From JAVBSN01 sp031556525 (GTDB lineage: Bacteria > Bacillota > Clostridia > Lachnospirales > Lachnospiraceae): DNA of 19,643 nt. Positions 7,153-14,725 of this stretch are shown here, one piece after another. Position 1 is the first letter of the stretch. The number at the start of each line of letters is the position of its first letter. The position numbers were made by a program, and so were the translations under genes. The DNA lies in the NCBI GenBank assembly GCA_031556525.1, contig JAVBSS010000058.1:1-19643 (forward strand), written 5' to 3'. A model generated the notes under the pieces. The model saw nothing but the letters and a program-made list of their open reading frames with translations. It was not told the DNA's origin and did no database searches.

Positions 7153-7189
7153 AAAGAGACTGCCACATAATTTGTGTGGCAATCTCTTT
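7153..7189. terminator. Bidirectional terminator between mecA and the ABC operon
   Basis: AAAGAGA, a single C/A mismatch, TGCCACA, a seven-base loop, TGTGGCA and TCTCTTT form a 15-position stem. It is flanked by A on the left and TTTT on the right, so it works for mecA on the plus strand and for the converging ABC operon on the minus strand. The last ABC gene ends at its right edge (stop at 7190-7192). Confidence 0.92.
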
Positions 7190-8257
7190 TTATGATGCTA
7201 CATATACAAGTTTTTCTCTCTTTGCATTTGCTGCTATTTTTCTAAAATTCTCGATATAAGATGCCGGATTCTCTACTCTATCTCCATTCTTATCAAATAC
7301 CATTATTTTATCTTCATCAAACACAGCGTAAGTTTGAACATCTCTCTCTTCCCAACAACTTGGTGTCTTTACATTGAGTGTGCCAAATACAGTTTGTAAA
7401 TGATGAATTGTCTCTCCACCTAATTGCTCATGAGAATGAATATTTGCTGGAATACAGAAACCTTCTGTTTTCTCATCACTTAGTCTAATATTCTCTGGTC
7501 TAATTCCGATTGAATACTCATTTTGCTTGATAATGTTTGCTGATGGTGATCCAATAAATTGTGCTACAAATAGATTTTTAGGGTTATTATATATTTCCTT
7601 TGGTGTACCTTCTTGCATGATAACACCTTGATTCATAATGATTATATATGTTCCCATTGACATTGCTTCTACTTGATCGTGTGTTACATATAAAAATGTT
7701 GTCTTTAACTTTTTATACATATCAATTAACTCAAAACGCATTTGATTTCGAAGCTTTGCATCTAAATTTGATAGTGGTTCATCCATTAAGAATGCCTTTG
7801 GACGTTTTACTATAGCTCTTGCAAGTGCAACTCTTTGTCTTTGTCCACCAGACATTTGACCTGGAAGTTTTGCTGCTTGATCTGTTAAATCTACTTGCGC
7901 TAATGCTTCATCAACTAATTTTTTTCTATCTTCTTTCTTTACCTTCTTAACCTTCAATCCGTACTCTACGTTTTGGTAAGAATTCATATGTGGATATAAT
8001 GCGTAATTTTGGAATACCATTGCTACATTTCTATCCTTAGGCTCATATTCTGTAATCTCTTCGCCATCTATTACTACTTGTCCTGATGTTGGTTTCTCTA
8101 ATCCTGCTAATATTCTAAGAAGTGTAGATTTTCCACATCCTGAAGGTCCAAGTAATATTGTAAATGAACCCTCTTGAACATTTAAACTAATATCTTTTAA
8201 TACTTTTGTACTACCAAAGTTTTTTACTATATTTTTAAAGTGTATGTTTCCGCTCAT
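7190..8257 (-). CDS. Sugar/sugar-phosphate ABC transporter ATP-binding protein, UgpC/MsmX/MalK type
   Basis: This 355-residue ATPase energises the two permeases encoded just upstream. Walker A is GPSGCGKST (37-45), the ABC signature is MSGGQRQR (135-142), Walker B is FLMDEP (156-161) with a D-loop SNLDAKLR, and the switch histidine is His193. The C-terminal third (about 235-355) is the OB-fold/TOBE regulatory domain typical of the UgpC/MalK subfamily, with GIRPENIRLS at its start. Its ATG overlaps the phosphatase stop in an ATGA junction, which implies coupled translation. Some MsmX-type ATPases serve several transporters; here the gene sits inside a complete operon, so a dedicated partner is likely. 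Confidence 0.93.
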   Translation of the reverse strand: MSGNIHFKNIVKNFGSTKVLKDISLNVQEGSFTILLGPSGCGKSTLLRILAGLEKPTSGQVVIDGEEITEYEPKDRNVAMVFQNYALYPHMNSYQNVEYGLKVKKVKKEDRKKLVDEALAQVDLTDQAAKLPGQMSGGQRQRVALARAIVKRPKAFLMDEPLSNLDAKLRNQMRFELIDMYKKLKTTFLYVTHDQVEAMSMGTYIIIMNQGVIMQEGTPKEIYNNPKNLFVAQFIGSPSANIIKQNEYSIGIRPENIRLSDEKTEGFCIPANIHSHEQLGGETIHHLQTVFGTLNVKTPSCWEERDVQTYAVFDEDKIMVFDKNGDRVENPASYIENFRKIAANAKREKLVYVAS

Positions 8258-8979
8258 GCTGGATTTCCTCCTATTAATTCACATAGCTTAATAATTTCAT
8301 CATCTTTCATTCCCAGTTGTCTAAAATAAGCTACTCCATTTTTATATGTTTTCTTCATATGCTCTAAAAAGCTAACCATTGTCTCTGGCTCTGATAACAT
8401 AATATCTCTTGGAATATCAATTCCGAATTGTGCTGCCCCTGTCATTTGAGCTTCAAATATATCTTTCATCAATGGATATGTTGCACTATAATCTTCTACT
8501 ATTTCATCTTCATTAGTATTAGCTAATATAAGTAGTAATGCTGCAATAACTCCTGTACGATCTTTTCCAGCGCTACAGTGAAATACTACTTTGCCTTCTT
8601 GTAAGAAAACTTCCATTATTTCACGAATAGTTCCTTGCGCATTATCTGCTAATCCTACATATAATTCTAAGAGGCTTGGTGGTACTAATCCCTCAAAATT
8701 ACTTGATTGCATTCCATCGATTAGAGGGAAGTTGTAATATACAAATCCTTCTCTATCCTTTAAGGGATTTGGCTCACGCTCTATCTCGCTATCACTTCTT
8801 AAGTCTACAACATAAGTAATTCTCATACCTTTTAATATATTTATGTCATTCTCTGTTAACTTTGCTAAACAATCTGCTCTATAGAATTTGTCTGTCTTAG
8901 TTACTCTTCCATCTACGCAGTTATATCCGCCTAGATCTCTAAAGTTAGGACAGCCTTCTAATTTTACAATATGATTCAT
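8254..8979 (-). CDS. Tyrosine/lipid phosphatase family protein (LipA/MptpB-like)
   Basis: This 241-residue protein belongs to the Y_phosphatase3-type dual-specificity family. The P-loop is HCSAGKDRTGV, giving nucleophile Cys135 and phosphate-binding Arg141. The N-terminal signature NFRDLGGY (12-19) and the DLRSDSEIE segment (59-67) are also typical. A lysine in the P-loop (HCxxGKDR) is characteristic of members that accept phosphoinositides as well as phosphoproteins, such as Listeria LipA and mycobacterial MptpB. No signal peptide is visible, so it should be cytoplasmic. I place the start at 8979, where TAATG joins the permease stop to this ATG; longer readings would overlap the permease. 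In this operon it may dephosphorylate an imported compound rather than a protein. Confidence 0.88.
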   Translation of the reverse strand: MNHIVKLEGCPNFRDLGGYNCVDGRVTKTDKFYRADCLAKLTENDINILKGMRITYVVDLRSDSEIEREPNPLKDREGFVYYNFPLIDGMQSSNFEGLVPPSLLELYVGLADNAQGTIREIMEVFLQEGKVVFHCSAGKDRTGVIAALLLILANTNEDEIVEDYSATYPLMKDIFEAQMTGAAQFGIDIPRDIMLSEPETMVSFLEHMKKTYKNGVAYFRQLGMKDDEIIKLCELIGGNPA

Positions 8980-9791
8980 TATTTTATACCCCATTTCACG
9001 AAAGAGTCTACAATCTGACGTTGTAGCACTAAATATATTACTAAAATCGGCAAGCAAGATATTGTTGTTGCCGCCATAAGTGAACCCCACATGTTTACGT
9101 CCGAACTAATAAACGAACGAAGACCAATTTGAATTGGCGCATTTTCTATTTTACTCATAACTAACATAGGCCACATATATTCGTTCCACGAATTAATAAA
9201 TAGCAATATTCCGAGCGATGCTAAGGATGCTTTTATATTTGGAACAACTATTTTAAATAATGTCTGGATTTCATTATCTCCATCCATCTTAGATGCTTCT
9301 ATTAACGCCGTTGGAAAAGATTTAAATGTCTGATACAGATTAAGTATTGCAAATGCTGATGCTGCATAAGGCAGTATAACCGCCAACGGATTCTCTTTTA
9401 ACCCTAATTGAATTACTGTGATGTAGTTAGGTATCATAATTGATTGAATGGGTATCAACCAAGTCAAACTAAATATACCAAACACTATACTCTTACCTGG
9501 GAAATTAAATCTTGCCAATGCATATGCTGCTAATACACCTGTTACCATTTGACAGATCACTGTAAGAATAGCGATAATAAATGAGTTCTTTAACATACTC
9601 CACATAGGCATATTTTCAAACGCATATTTATAATTTTCCAAAGTAAAATTCTTTGGCCAAATACTTCCACTAAATATCTCTGCTTCACCTTTAAACGAAG
9701 ATACTATCATCCAATAAACCGGGAAGACAAATATAAAGCAGATTGCAATCAATAATACATGTTTTAATACTTCTGAAACTCTTACTCTCAT
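8979..9791 (-). CDS. Carbohydrate ABC transporter permease, UgpE/MalG type
   Basis: This 270-residue inner-membrane permease has six hydrophobic segments, the first at about 10-30 (FIFVFPVYWMIVSSF). The cytoplasmic EAA loop EASKMDGDNEIQTLFKIVVP docks onto the ATPase. Length and the start MRVRVSEVLKHVLL are typical of the MalG/UgpE half of CUT1 sugar importers. GGAAGGAG precedes the ATG at 9791. The gene follows the other permease by 13 bases and its TAA overlaps the next ATG (TAATG). Confidence 0.93.
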   Translation of the reverse strand: MRVRVSEVLKHVLLIAICFIFVFPVYWMIVSSFKGEAEIFSGSIWPKNFTLENYKYAFENMPMWSMLKNSFIIAILTVICQMVTGVLAAYALARFNFPGKSIVFGIFSLTWLIPIQSIMIPNYITVIQLGLKENPLAVILPYAASAFAILNLYQTFKSFPTALIEASKMDGDNEIQTLFKIVVPNIKASLASLGILLFINSWNEYMWPMLVMSKIENAPIQIGLRSFISSDVNMWGSLMAATTISCLPILVIYLVLQRQIVDSFVKWGIK

Positions 9792-9804
9792 ATTTTTCTC
9801 CTTC

Positions 9805-10800
9805 CTAGTTATCGTAAAATGTTAATTTATTAGATACTTTTGTCAACACAAGAGCTATAATTCCGAATATTAGCAAGAACAAGTTGGCTGCTGCCGAGCT
9901 CATACCAACATTCATATTTGAGAACCCGTATTTGTACATCTCATAATAAATGTTTGTTGATGTGCCATATGGTCCACCCTTTGTTAGTATATCTATATAA
10001 GCAAATGTCCATTGGCTTGCAAATAATATGCTCATCATTATCATAAACATGATTGTTGATGATATAAGTGGTATAGTAAAGTCGATAAATCTTCTAAATT
10101 TAGAAGAACCGTCTAGGGCTGCCGCCTCATAATAACTACCATCTACACCTGACAACGCTGCAGAAAACATAACTGTTGAAAATCCTACCATCTTCCATCC
10201 TGTAATAAGTAAGATTACCCATTTTGCTGTTCCTTCTTGCATGAAAAACGCTGTGTTTCCATCGCCTATTCCTAGCTTTTCTAATGTAACATTTATTAGA
10301 CCAGTTCCTGGATTTAATAACCAACGAAATATTGTAGATGTTGATACTCCCGCCATTATCATTGGTAGAAAAAATAATGCCCGGTATATATTTTTAGCTG
10401 TGCCCTTCATGCTGTTTGTAATGTTTGCTAAAACGAGCGGTAATATTACTGAAAATGGGATTAAAAATAATATATAAAATCCTGTATTAGATACAGCCAC
10501 GCCGAAGTCTTTGCTAGTAAATAATTTTATATAGTTTTTAAGTCCTACCCATTCAGGGGATGTACCGGGCAACATCCCCCACTTAGTAAATGAATAATAC
10601 ATTGTGTTAATTAATGGCCTGTATAACCAAAATCCTAATATCAATAATGCTGGTAGCAAAAACAAATAAGGTTTTGCTATAGCTATTGCTTTTCTTTTAT
10701 ACTTTGCCCATGTTTTTGTATTAATCTTTCCTATTGGAAGAGCAATAGCATCTGCTATCTCTTCTACTATAGAAGATTCTGGTTTTGAATTTATATCCAC
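9805..10800 (-). CDS. Carbohydrate ABC transporter permease, UgpA/MalF type
   Basis: This 331-residue permease pairs with the one downstream. It has an N-terminal cytoplasmic extension of about 40 residues, then six hydrophobic segments. The first is PYLFLLPALLILGFWLYRP, a common start in UgpA-like proteins. The EAA loop is YYEAAALDGSSKFRRFIDFT. The start is GTG at 10800 with GAGGGGG upstream. It follows the binding-protein gene by 14 bases. The 40-residue hydrophilic N-terminal arm is longer than in E. coli UgpA; I see no motif in it. Confidence 0.93.
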   Translation of the reverse strand: MDINSKPESSIVEEIADAIALPIGKINTKTWAKYKRKAIAIAKPYLFLLPALLILGFWLYRPLINTMYYSFTKWGMLPGTSPEWVGLKNYIKLFTSKDFGVAVSNTGFYILFLIPFSVILPLVLANITNSMKGTAKNIYRALFFLPMIMAGVSTSTIFRWLLNPGTGLINVTLEKLGIGDGNTAFFMQEGTAKWVILLITGWKMVGFSTVMFSAALSGVDGSYYEAAALDGSSKFRRFIDFTIPLISSTIMFMIMMSILFASQWTFAYIDILTKGGPYGTSTNIYYEMYKYGFSNMNVGMSSAAANLFLLIFGIIALVLTKVSNKLTFYDN

Positions 10801-10814
10801 GATACTTCCCCCTC

Positions 10815-12200
10815 TTATTTGCCAGAAAGGGCATTCATCTGATCTTGTGCCTCAGTTAATATTTCTTTTACATCTCCTGTTGTTGTAACAGCTTTTACTG
10901 TTGCATCCATAAATATTTGACGAAGTTCTATAGCATTTTCTCCTGGCCAAATAGTTACTGGTTGAAGTCTTTCTAATTGATCTAAGTTAGTACGAATAAT
11001 AGGATTTGCATCAACAAAGTCTTTTAAGTATGCTGGATCATCTACGATTTCTTTGTTTAATGGAAGGTATCCTACTTCACTAGTGATAATTGTATATCCT
11101 TCTGCACCTGTTACATATTTTACGAACTCCCATATTGCTAAAGATTCACTTGCTGAAGTTGAACGTACTGCTAGTGCACTACCTGAGTTTACTGGTACTG
11201 ATTCTTTATCTCCAAATTGTGGCATTTGTGCTCCGTATAACTCCCAACCGCCTGCCTCGGCAGATGCTTTGTATCCGCTAAGTACAGATGTTGATTGAAG
11301 ATTCATTCCTAAATTTCCTGACATAAATTGCTCTACTATTTCATTTTCACCACCAAGTGCGTGAGCACCACTTTGGTATAACTCTTGCCACATTTCATAA
11401 GCTTCTACGCCCTCATCACTAGCAAAAACCATTTTGCCATCTTCATCCATAGTCTCTGCGCCATTACTGAAAAGCACTCCTTCTGTAGTCCATCCATTGT
11501 CTGGTGCTAGACCAAATCCCGGTTTTCCTGTAGCATCATATATTTTTTGTGCATACTCTTTTACCTCTGCCCAAGTTGTAGGTGGTTGATTAGGATCAAG
11601 ACCTGCTGCCTCAAATAACGCTCCATTGATATATAGGATTGGTGTACTAAATGTAAATGCTAATGCATAAGTTTTTCCATCTAATTTTCCAAGTTCAATT
11701 GCATTTTCATACATATGACTTAAATGCTCTGATAACTCATCTGCTGCAAAAATATCCTCATATGCTTGTATTCCTAAGTTTTCTCTAGATACATCTAATG
11801 TAGGAAATGTATGTTGAATTATGTTTACTTGCTCGCCAGCTGCAATATCTGTTTGATATTTGCTCATTGTTAAATCTTCTACACCTTCTACTATAATTCC
11901 TTTTTCTTTACCTATTCCTTCATTAAAGCTATTAATTAAATGCTCCATACCAGCTTTCATAGTAGGTGCTCCTAAAGAATATGAGTAAAAGGTAATTGTT
12001 ATAGGATTTTCTGGATCTAGTGTTCCGTTTACTGCATTTAATTCAGAAACTTCTGAACTTGCATTATCTGCTGTATCCTCTATCTTTGCTGCTGAATCTC
12101 CATTTGTATTTGCGTTATCTTCTGTTGTGCTTTGTCCACATCCTGTCATAAGACCTAACGTTAAGACTGCTGTCATTATTAAACAAGCTAATTTTTTCAT
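10815..12200 (-). CDS. ABC transporter substrate-binding lipoprotein, UgpB-like
   Basis: This 461-residue protein has a lipoprotein signal peptide ending LGLMTGC, so lipid attachment is expected at Cys21. A Ser/Asn/Asp/Glu-rich linker (about 23-60) follows, then a family 1 extracellular solute-binding fold. The segment STPILYINGALFEAAGLDPN followed by QPPTTWAEV is close to the pattern in glycerol-3-phosphate binding protein UgpB, as is the late EVGYLPLNKE motif with the NSGSALAV strand before it. The ligand is therefore plausibly a glycerophosphate or glycerophosphodiester, but the family also binds plain sugars. GGAGG lies inside the end of the preceding gene. Confidence 0.9.
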   Translation of the reverse strand: MKKLACLIMTAVLTLGLMTGCGQSTTEDNANTNGDSAAKIEDTADNASSEVSELNAVNGTLDPENPITITFYSYSLGAPTMKAGMEHLINSFNEGIGKEKGIIVEGVEDLTMSKYQTDIAAGEQVNIIQHTFPTLDVSRENLGIQAYEDIFAADELSEHLSHMYENAIELGKLDGKTYALAFTFSTPILYINGALFEAAGLDPNQPPTTWAEVKEYAQKIYDATGKPGFGLAPDNGWTTEGVLFSNGAETMDEDGKMVFASDEGVEAYEMWQELYQSGAHALGGENEIVEQFMSGNLGMNLQSTSVLSGYKASAEAGGWELYGAQMPQFGDKESVPVNSGSALAVRSTSASESLAIWEFVKYVTGAEGYTIITSEVGYLPLNKEIVDDPAYLKDFVDANPIIRTNLDQLERLQPVTIWPGENAIELRQIFMDATVKAVTTTGDVKEILTEAQDQMNALSGK

Positions 12201-12206
12201 TTTATT

Positions 12207-13064
12207 TTATGCCTCCATCTCTTTCATGTGTTTCATCATGTCTGCGAATGATGCCTTGAATCCAACTTTAATCTCTTCTACTATTGCATCACTAAATGTT
12301 GTTAATTCTTCATTTTCTACAGTACAATATACAATTCCTGTGCGGTCATTCATTTCCATATACTTATCATCTAACTTCACACCAAATGCTGTACTATCTG
12401 TTGTTTGGTGAGTTATTGTGCCAAATCTTGCTGAACGATTTTGATGAGTATGTCCAGATAATATTGCGAATATATCGCTGTTTTTGATTACTTCATATAA
12501 CTCATTAGAGTTTGTAAGTGAATGGTCAAATACATTTACCTCTCCATTAGATAATGTTGGTGGATGATGAATAATTAACATTGAACCACCCTTTGCCTGC
12601 GTCTTCACTACTTCTTTTAACCATTCCATTTGCTCTTCGTTAATAGTTCCAATACCACTATTATCATAACTTGAATCTAATGAGATTAAACGCAAACCAT
12701 CTTCTGTTACTTCTTCTGCATAATAATATGGTTTGTTGTTGTTTTCTTCTCCTAAATATCCCTCGCGGAAATTTCCAATACGATCATGATTTCCAATACA
12801 TACGTGTACAGGTGTATCACCAAAGCTTTCCTCTAACAATTCTTTGTAATGCTTATAATCCTGTGCATCTCCTTCATGCACTAGATCACCAGTAATTAAT
12901 ACAAAGTCAATGTTTGGATAAGTCTCTCTTATGTAACTTGCTGCTTTCTTAAAGGTATCTGTTGGGGTTTTTCCTGTACTTTTAATTTGCGGATTCATTA
13001 ATTCATTATCATACTCTTTCAAAATGTGAGTATCTGACATGTGGATAAAACTTGCTTTTGTCAT
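12207..13064 (-). CDS. Metallophosphoesterase, GpdQ/CpdA-like phosphodiesterase
   Basis: This 285-residue class III metallophosphoesterase has all binuclear metal ligands: Asp11 and His13 (MSDTH), Asp60 (ITGD), Asn92 and His93 (GNHDR), His166 (IHHPP), and His205 and His207 (SGHTH). The layout matches the CpdA/Icc cyclic nucleotide phosphodiesterases and the glycerophosphodiesterase GpdQ. It has no signal peptide, so it acts in the cytoplasm. It is the first gene of a six-gene ABC import operon with a second phosphatase at the other end. This favours a role in hydrolysing an imported phosphodiester over cAMP breakdown. GGAAGGA precedes the ATG; seven bases separate its stop from the next gene. 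Confidence 0.88.
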   Translation of the reverse strand: MTKASFIHMSDTHILKEYDNELMNPQIKSTGKTPTDTFKKAASYIRETYPNIDFVLITGDLVHEGDAQDYKHYKELLEESFGDTPVHVCIGNHDRIGNFREGYLGEENNNKPYYYAEEVTEDGLRLISLDSSYDNSGIGTINEEQMEWLKEVVKTQAKGGSMLIIHHPPTLSNGEVNVFDHSLTNSNELYEVIKNSDIFAILSGHTHQNRSARFGTITHQTTDSTAFGVKLDDKYMEMNDRTGIVYCTVENEELTTFSDAIVEEIKVGFKASFADMMKHMKEMEA

Positions 13065-13083
13065 TTTACTTTTCCTTCCTTCC

Positions 13084-13109
13084 GAACTTCGAGTTCATTA
13101 TGCATTATA
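13084..13109 (-). promoter_or_regulatory. TATAAT box and GAACT palindrome before the transporter operon
   Basis: On the minus strand a perfect TATAAT (13104-13109) is followed by the inverted repeat GAACT-CGA-AGTTC (13084-13096), and then the ribosome binding site of the phosphodiesterase gene. The palindrome would lie at or just after the transcription start, a place where a repressor could act; it could also form a small 5' hairpin. The -35 region is poor, as expected for an activated or regulated promoter. No catabolite-control (cre) site was recognised. Confidence 0.45.
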
Positions 13110-13167
13110 GAATATTTTTGTAATCTCATAATTTTCATAAAGTAAAATAAAAGTAATTTTTTCACGT

Positions 13168-13233
13168 TAAAAAAGGCACTTTTGTAAAGTATGTAAATTA
13201 ATATACATCTTTTCACAAAAGTACCTTTTTTTA
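13168..13233 (-). terminator. Terminator of the AT-rich ABC operon
   Basis: A long hairpin: left arm AAAAAAGGCACTTTTGT and right arm ACAAAAGTACCTTTTTT, one mismatch, with an inner ATGTA/TACAT stem in the loop region. On the minus strand it ends in a run of T and lies 20 bases after the last stop of the operon at 13250. The A/T flanks are symmetrical, so it may also stop plus-strand transcription. Confidence 0.85.
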
Positions 13234-13249
13234 AGTTATATGCTAATAT

Positions 13250-13901
13250 TTATATGTACTTATTATAATTCCTATTTATCTTTTTCCCAATAATATAGAA
13301 AATAACACTCCAAAATAGCAGTAAAATACTATCATTAAATATTCCTTCTGGATCTATATAACTTTTATAATATAGTATAAAGTTAATAGGTCTTATTACA
13401 TTACATATTGCATTTAAGCATATTAAGAGACACATTCCTGCTGATATTATTATAGAACCTGTTATGTATGACATCATATATGTTATTGCATGAAAAAATA
13501 TAGATATTGCTATTATTTTAATTATTAGCCATACTATCTCTGAACCTATAAACATAGCATATATGCAAAATGGTGGTATCAATATACAAAAATATAAGAG
13601 CAGTATAAATCCTATATCAAAAAGTACTGACTTCCTATACATATATAGTAATTCACAACCCTTATCCTCTATACACTGCCTTAAATATATACTTTCTAGT
13701 GGTATAAAAAGTATAGGATAAAATAATACTACATTAGAAATTATGTCTCCATATATATCCATTGTTAAAATAGCAAATAACATTTAGTATAGGAATCCAT
13801 ATATATATTATTGCAAATATAACTACTATAATTATCCTGTAAGTCTTCATTGTTATAAATATATTTTCTATTCTTCTTGCTATATTCCTTTTATCACGCA
13901 T
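13250..13901 (-). pseudogene. Second ABC-2-type permease, frameshifted
   Basis: Two overlapping frames seem to be one broken membrane protein of about 217 residues. The first starts at the ATG at 13901, after an AGAGGATGG ribosome binding site, and gives MRDKRNIARRIENIFITMKT plus a membrane helix ending IWIPILN. It then runs into a stop at 13734. The second frame, from about 13783 (MLFAILTMDIYGDIISN), continues with about five more membrane helices and ends at 13250. Removing one A from the AAA at about 13782-13784 joins them without a stop. The fused product has the same opening plan as the upstream permease: a basic N-terminus, helix, loop, helix, then a charged E-x-x-x-E segment. Alternatively the 177-residue part is translated alone from its own ATG, or there is a sequencing error. 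The start overlaps the ATPase by 22 bases. Confidence 0.65.
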
Positions 13902-14725
13902 AAATATCCATCCTCTATTGTTGGATCTAATCTTTTATAATTTAAATTATCTGCACATAATATTCTAAAATATATTTGCCCATTATTATCATATTCTCTT
14001 TCTATATAATAATCTGAATCTATATCTTCTATATTATCTGCTAATACTTCATATATTTTCCCTTCAGCACGATTCTTAATATCTTGTTTATCACCATTTA
14101 TTAATATATCTCCTTCTGACATAATAATAAATTTGTTACATATATTTTCAACATCTGAAACTATATGGGTTGATAATATAATAGTATTATCCTTTGATAT
14201 CTTCCTTAAAATTTCTTGGAATCTAATTCGTTCTTCTGGATCAAGACCTACAGTTGGCTCATCCATAATAATAATCCTAGGATTACCTAATAGTGCTTGT
14301 GCTATTTCTAATCTTCGTATCATACCTCCAGATAATTTTCTAATTTTATCTTGCTTTTTATCTTGTAAATTAGTTAGTTGTAATACCCTATCTATTTCTT
14401 TATCTACAATTTCCTTATCTATATATTTTAAATTGCAGATATATTTTAACATTTCATCTACCTTATAATCTTTAAATAACCCAAAGCTTTGAGGCACATA
14501 TCCTATATCACTAATATATTTTTTATCTTTATTCACTATATTTCCGTTTATATCTATTTGTCCTTCAAAATCATTATATAACCCTAATATACATCTAATT
14601 AATGTTGTTTTTCCTGCCCCATTAGGACCTAGCAATACATAGATGCCATTTTCAAATGTACATGAAATATCTTTTAAAATCTCCTTTTTAGAAAACTTTT
14701 TAGAAACATCCTTAATTACTATCAA
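13880..14725 (-). CDS. ABC transporter ATP-binding protein (ABC-2/export type)
   Basis: This 281-residue ATPase has Walker A GPNGAGKT (33-40), signature LSGGMIRR, Walker B IIIMDEP followed by TVGLDPEER, and switch histidine in LSTHIVSDVE. This pattern is that of CcmA/NatA-type exporters and drug or peptide resistance ABC systems. The final 60 residues form a small extra domain common in this group. The start is TTG at 14725: reading MIVIKDVSKKF from there restores the first beta strand, AAGGGGG lies nine bases upstream, and no better ATG exists. It overlaps the upstream permease by 14 bases. ATA is used often for isoleucine, as in its operon neighbours. Confidence 0.93.
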   Translation of the reverse strand: MIVIKDVSKKFSKKEILKDISCTFENGIYVLLGPNGAGKTTLIRCILGLYNDFEGQIDINGNIVNKDKKYISDIGYVPQSFGLFKDYKVDEMLKYICNLKYIDKEIVDKEIDRVLQLTNLQDKKQDKIRKLSGGMIRRLEIAQALLGNPRIIIMDEPTVGLDPEERIRFQEILRKISKDNTIILSTHIVSDVENICNKFIIMSEGDILINGDKQDIKNRAEGKIYEVLADNIEDIDSDYYIEREYDNNGQIYFRILCADNLNYKRLDPTIEDGYLCVIKGI

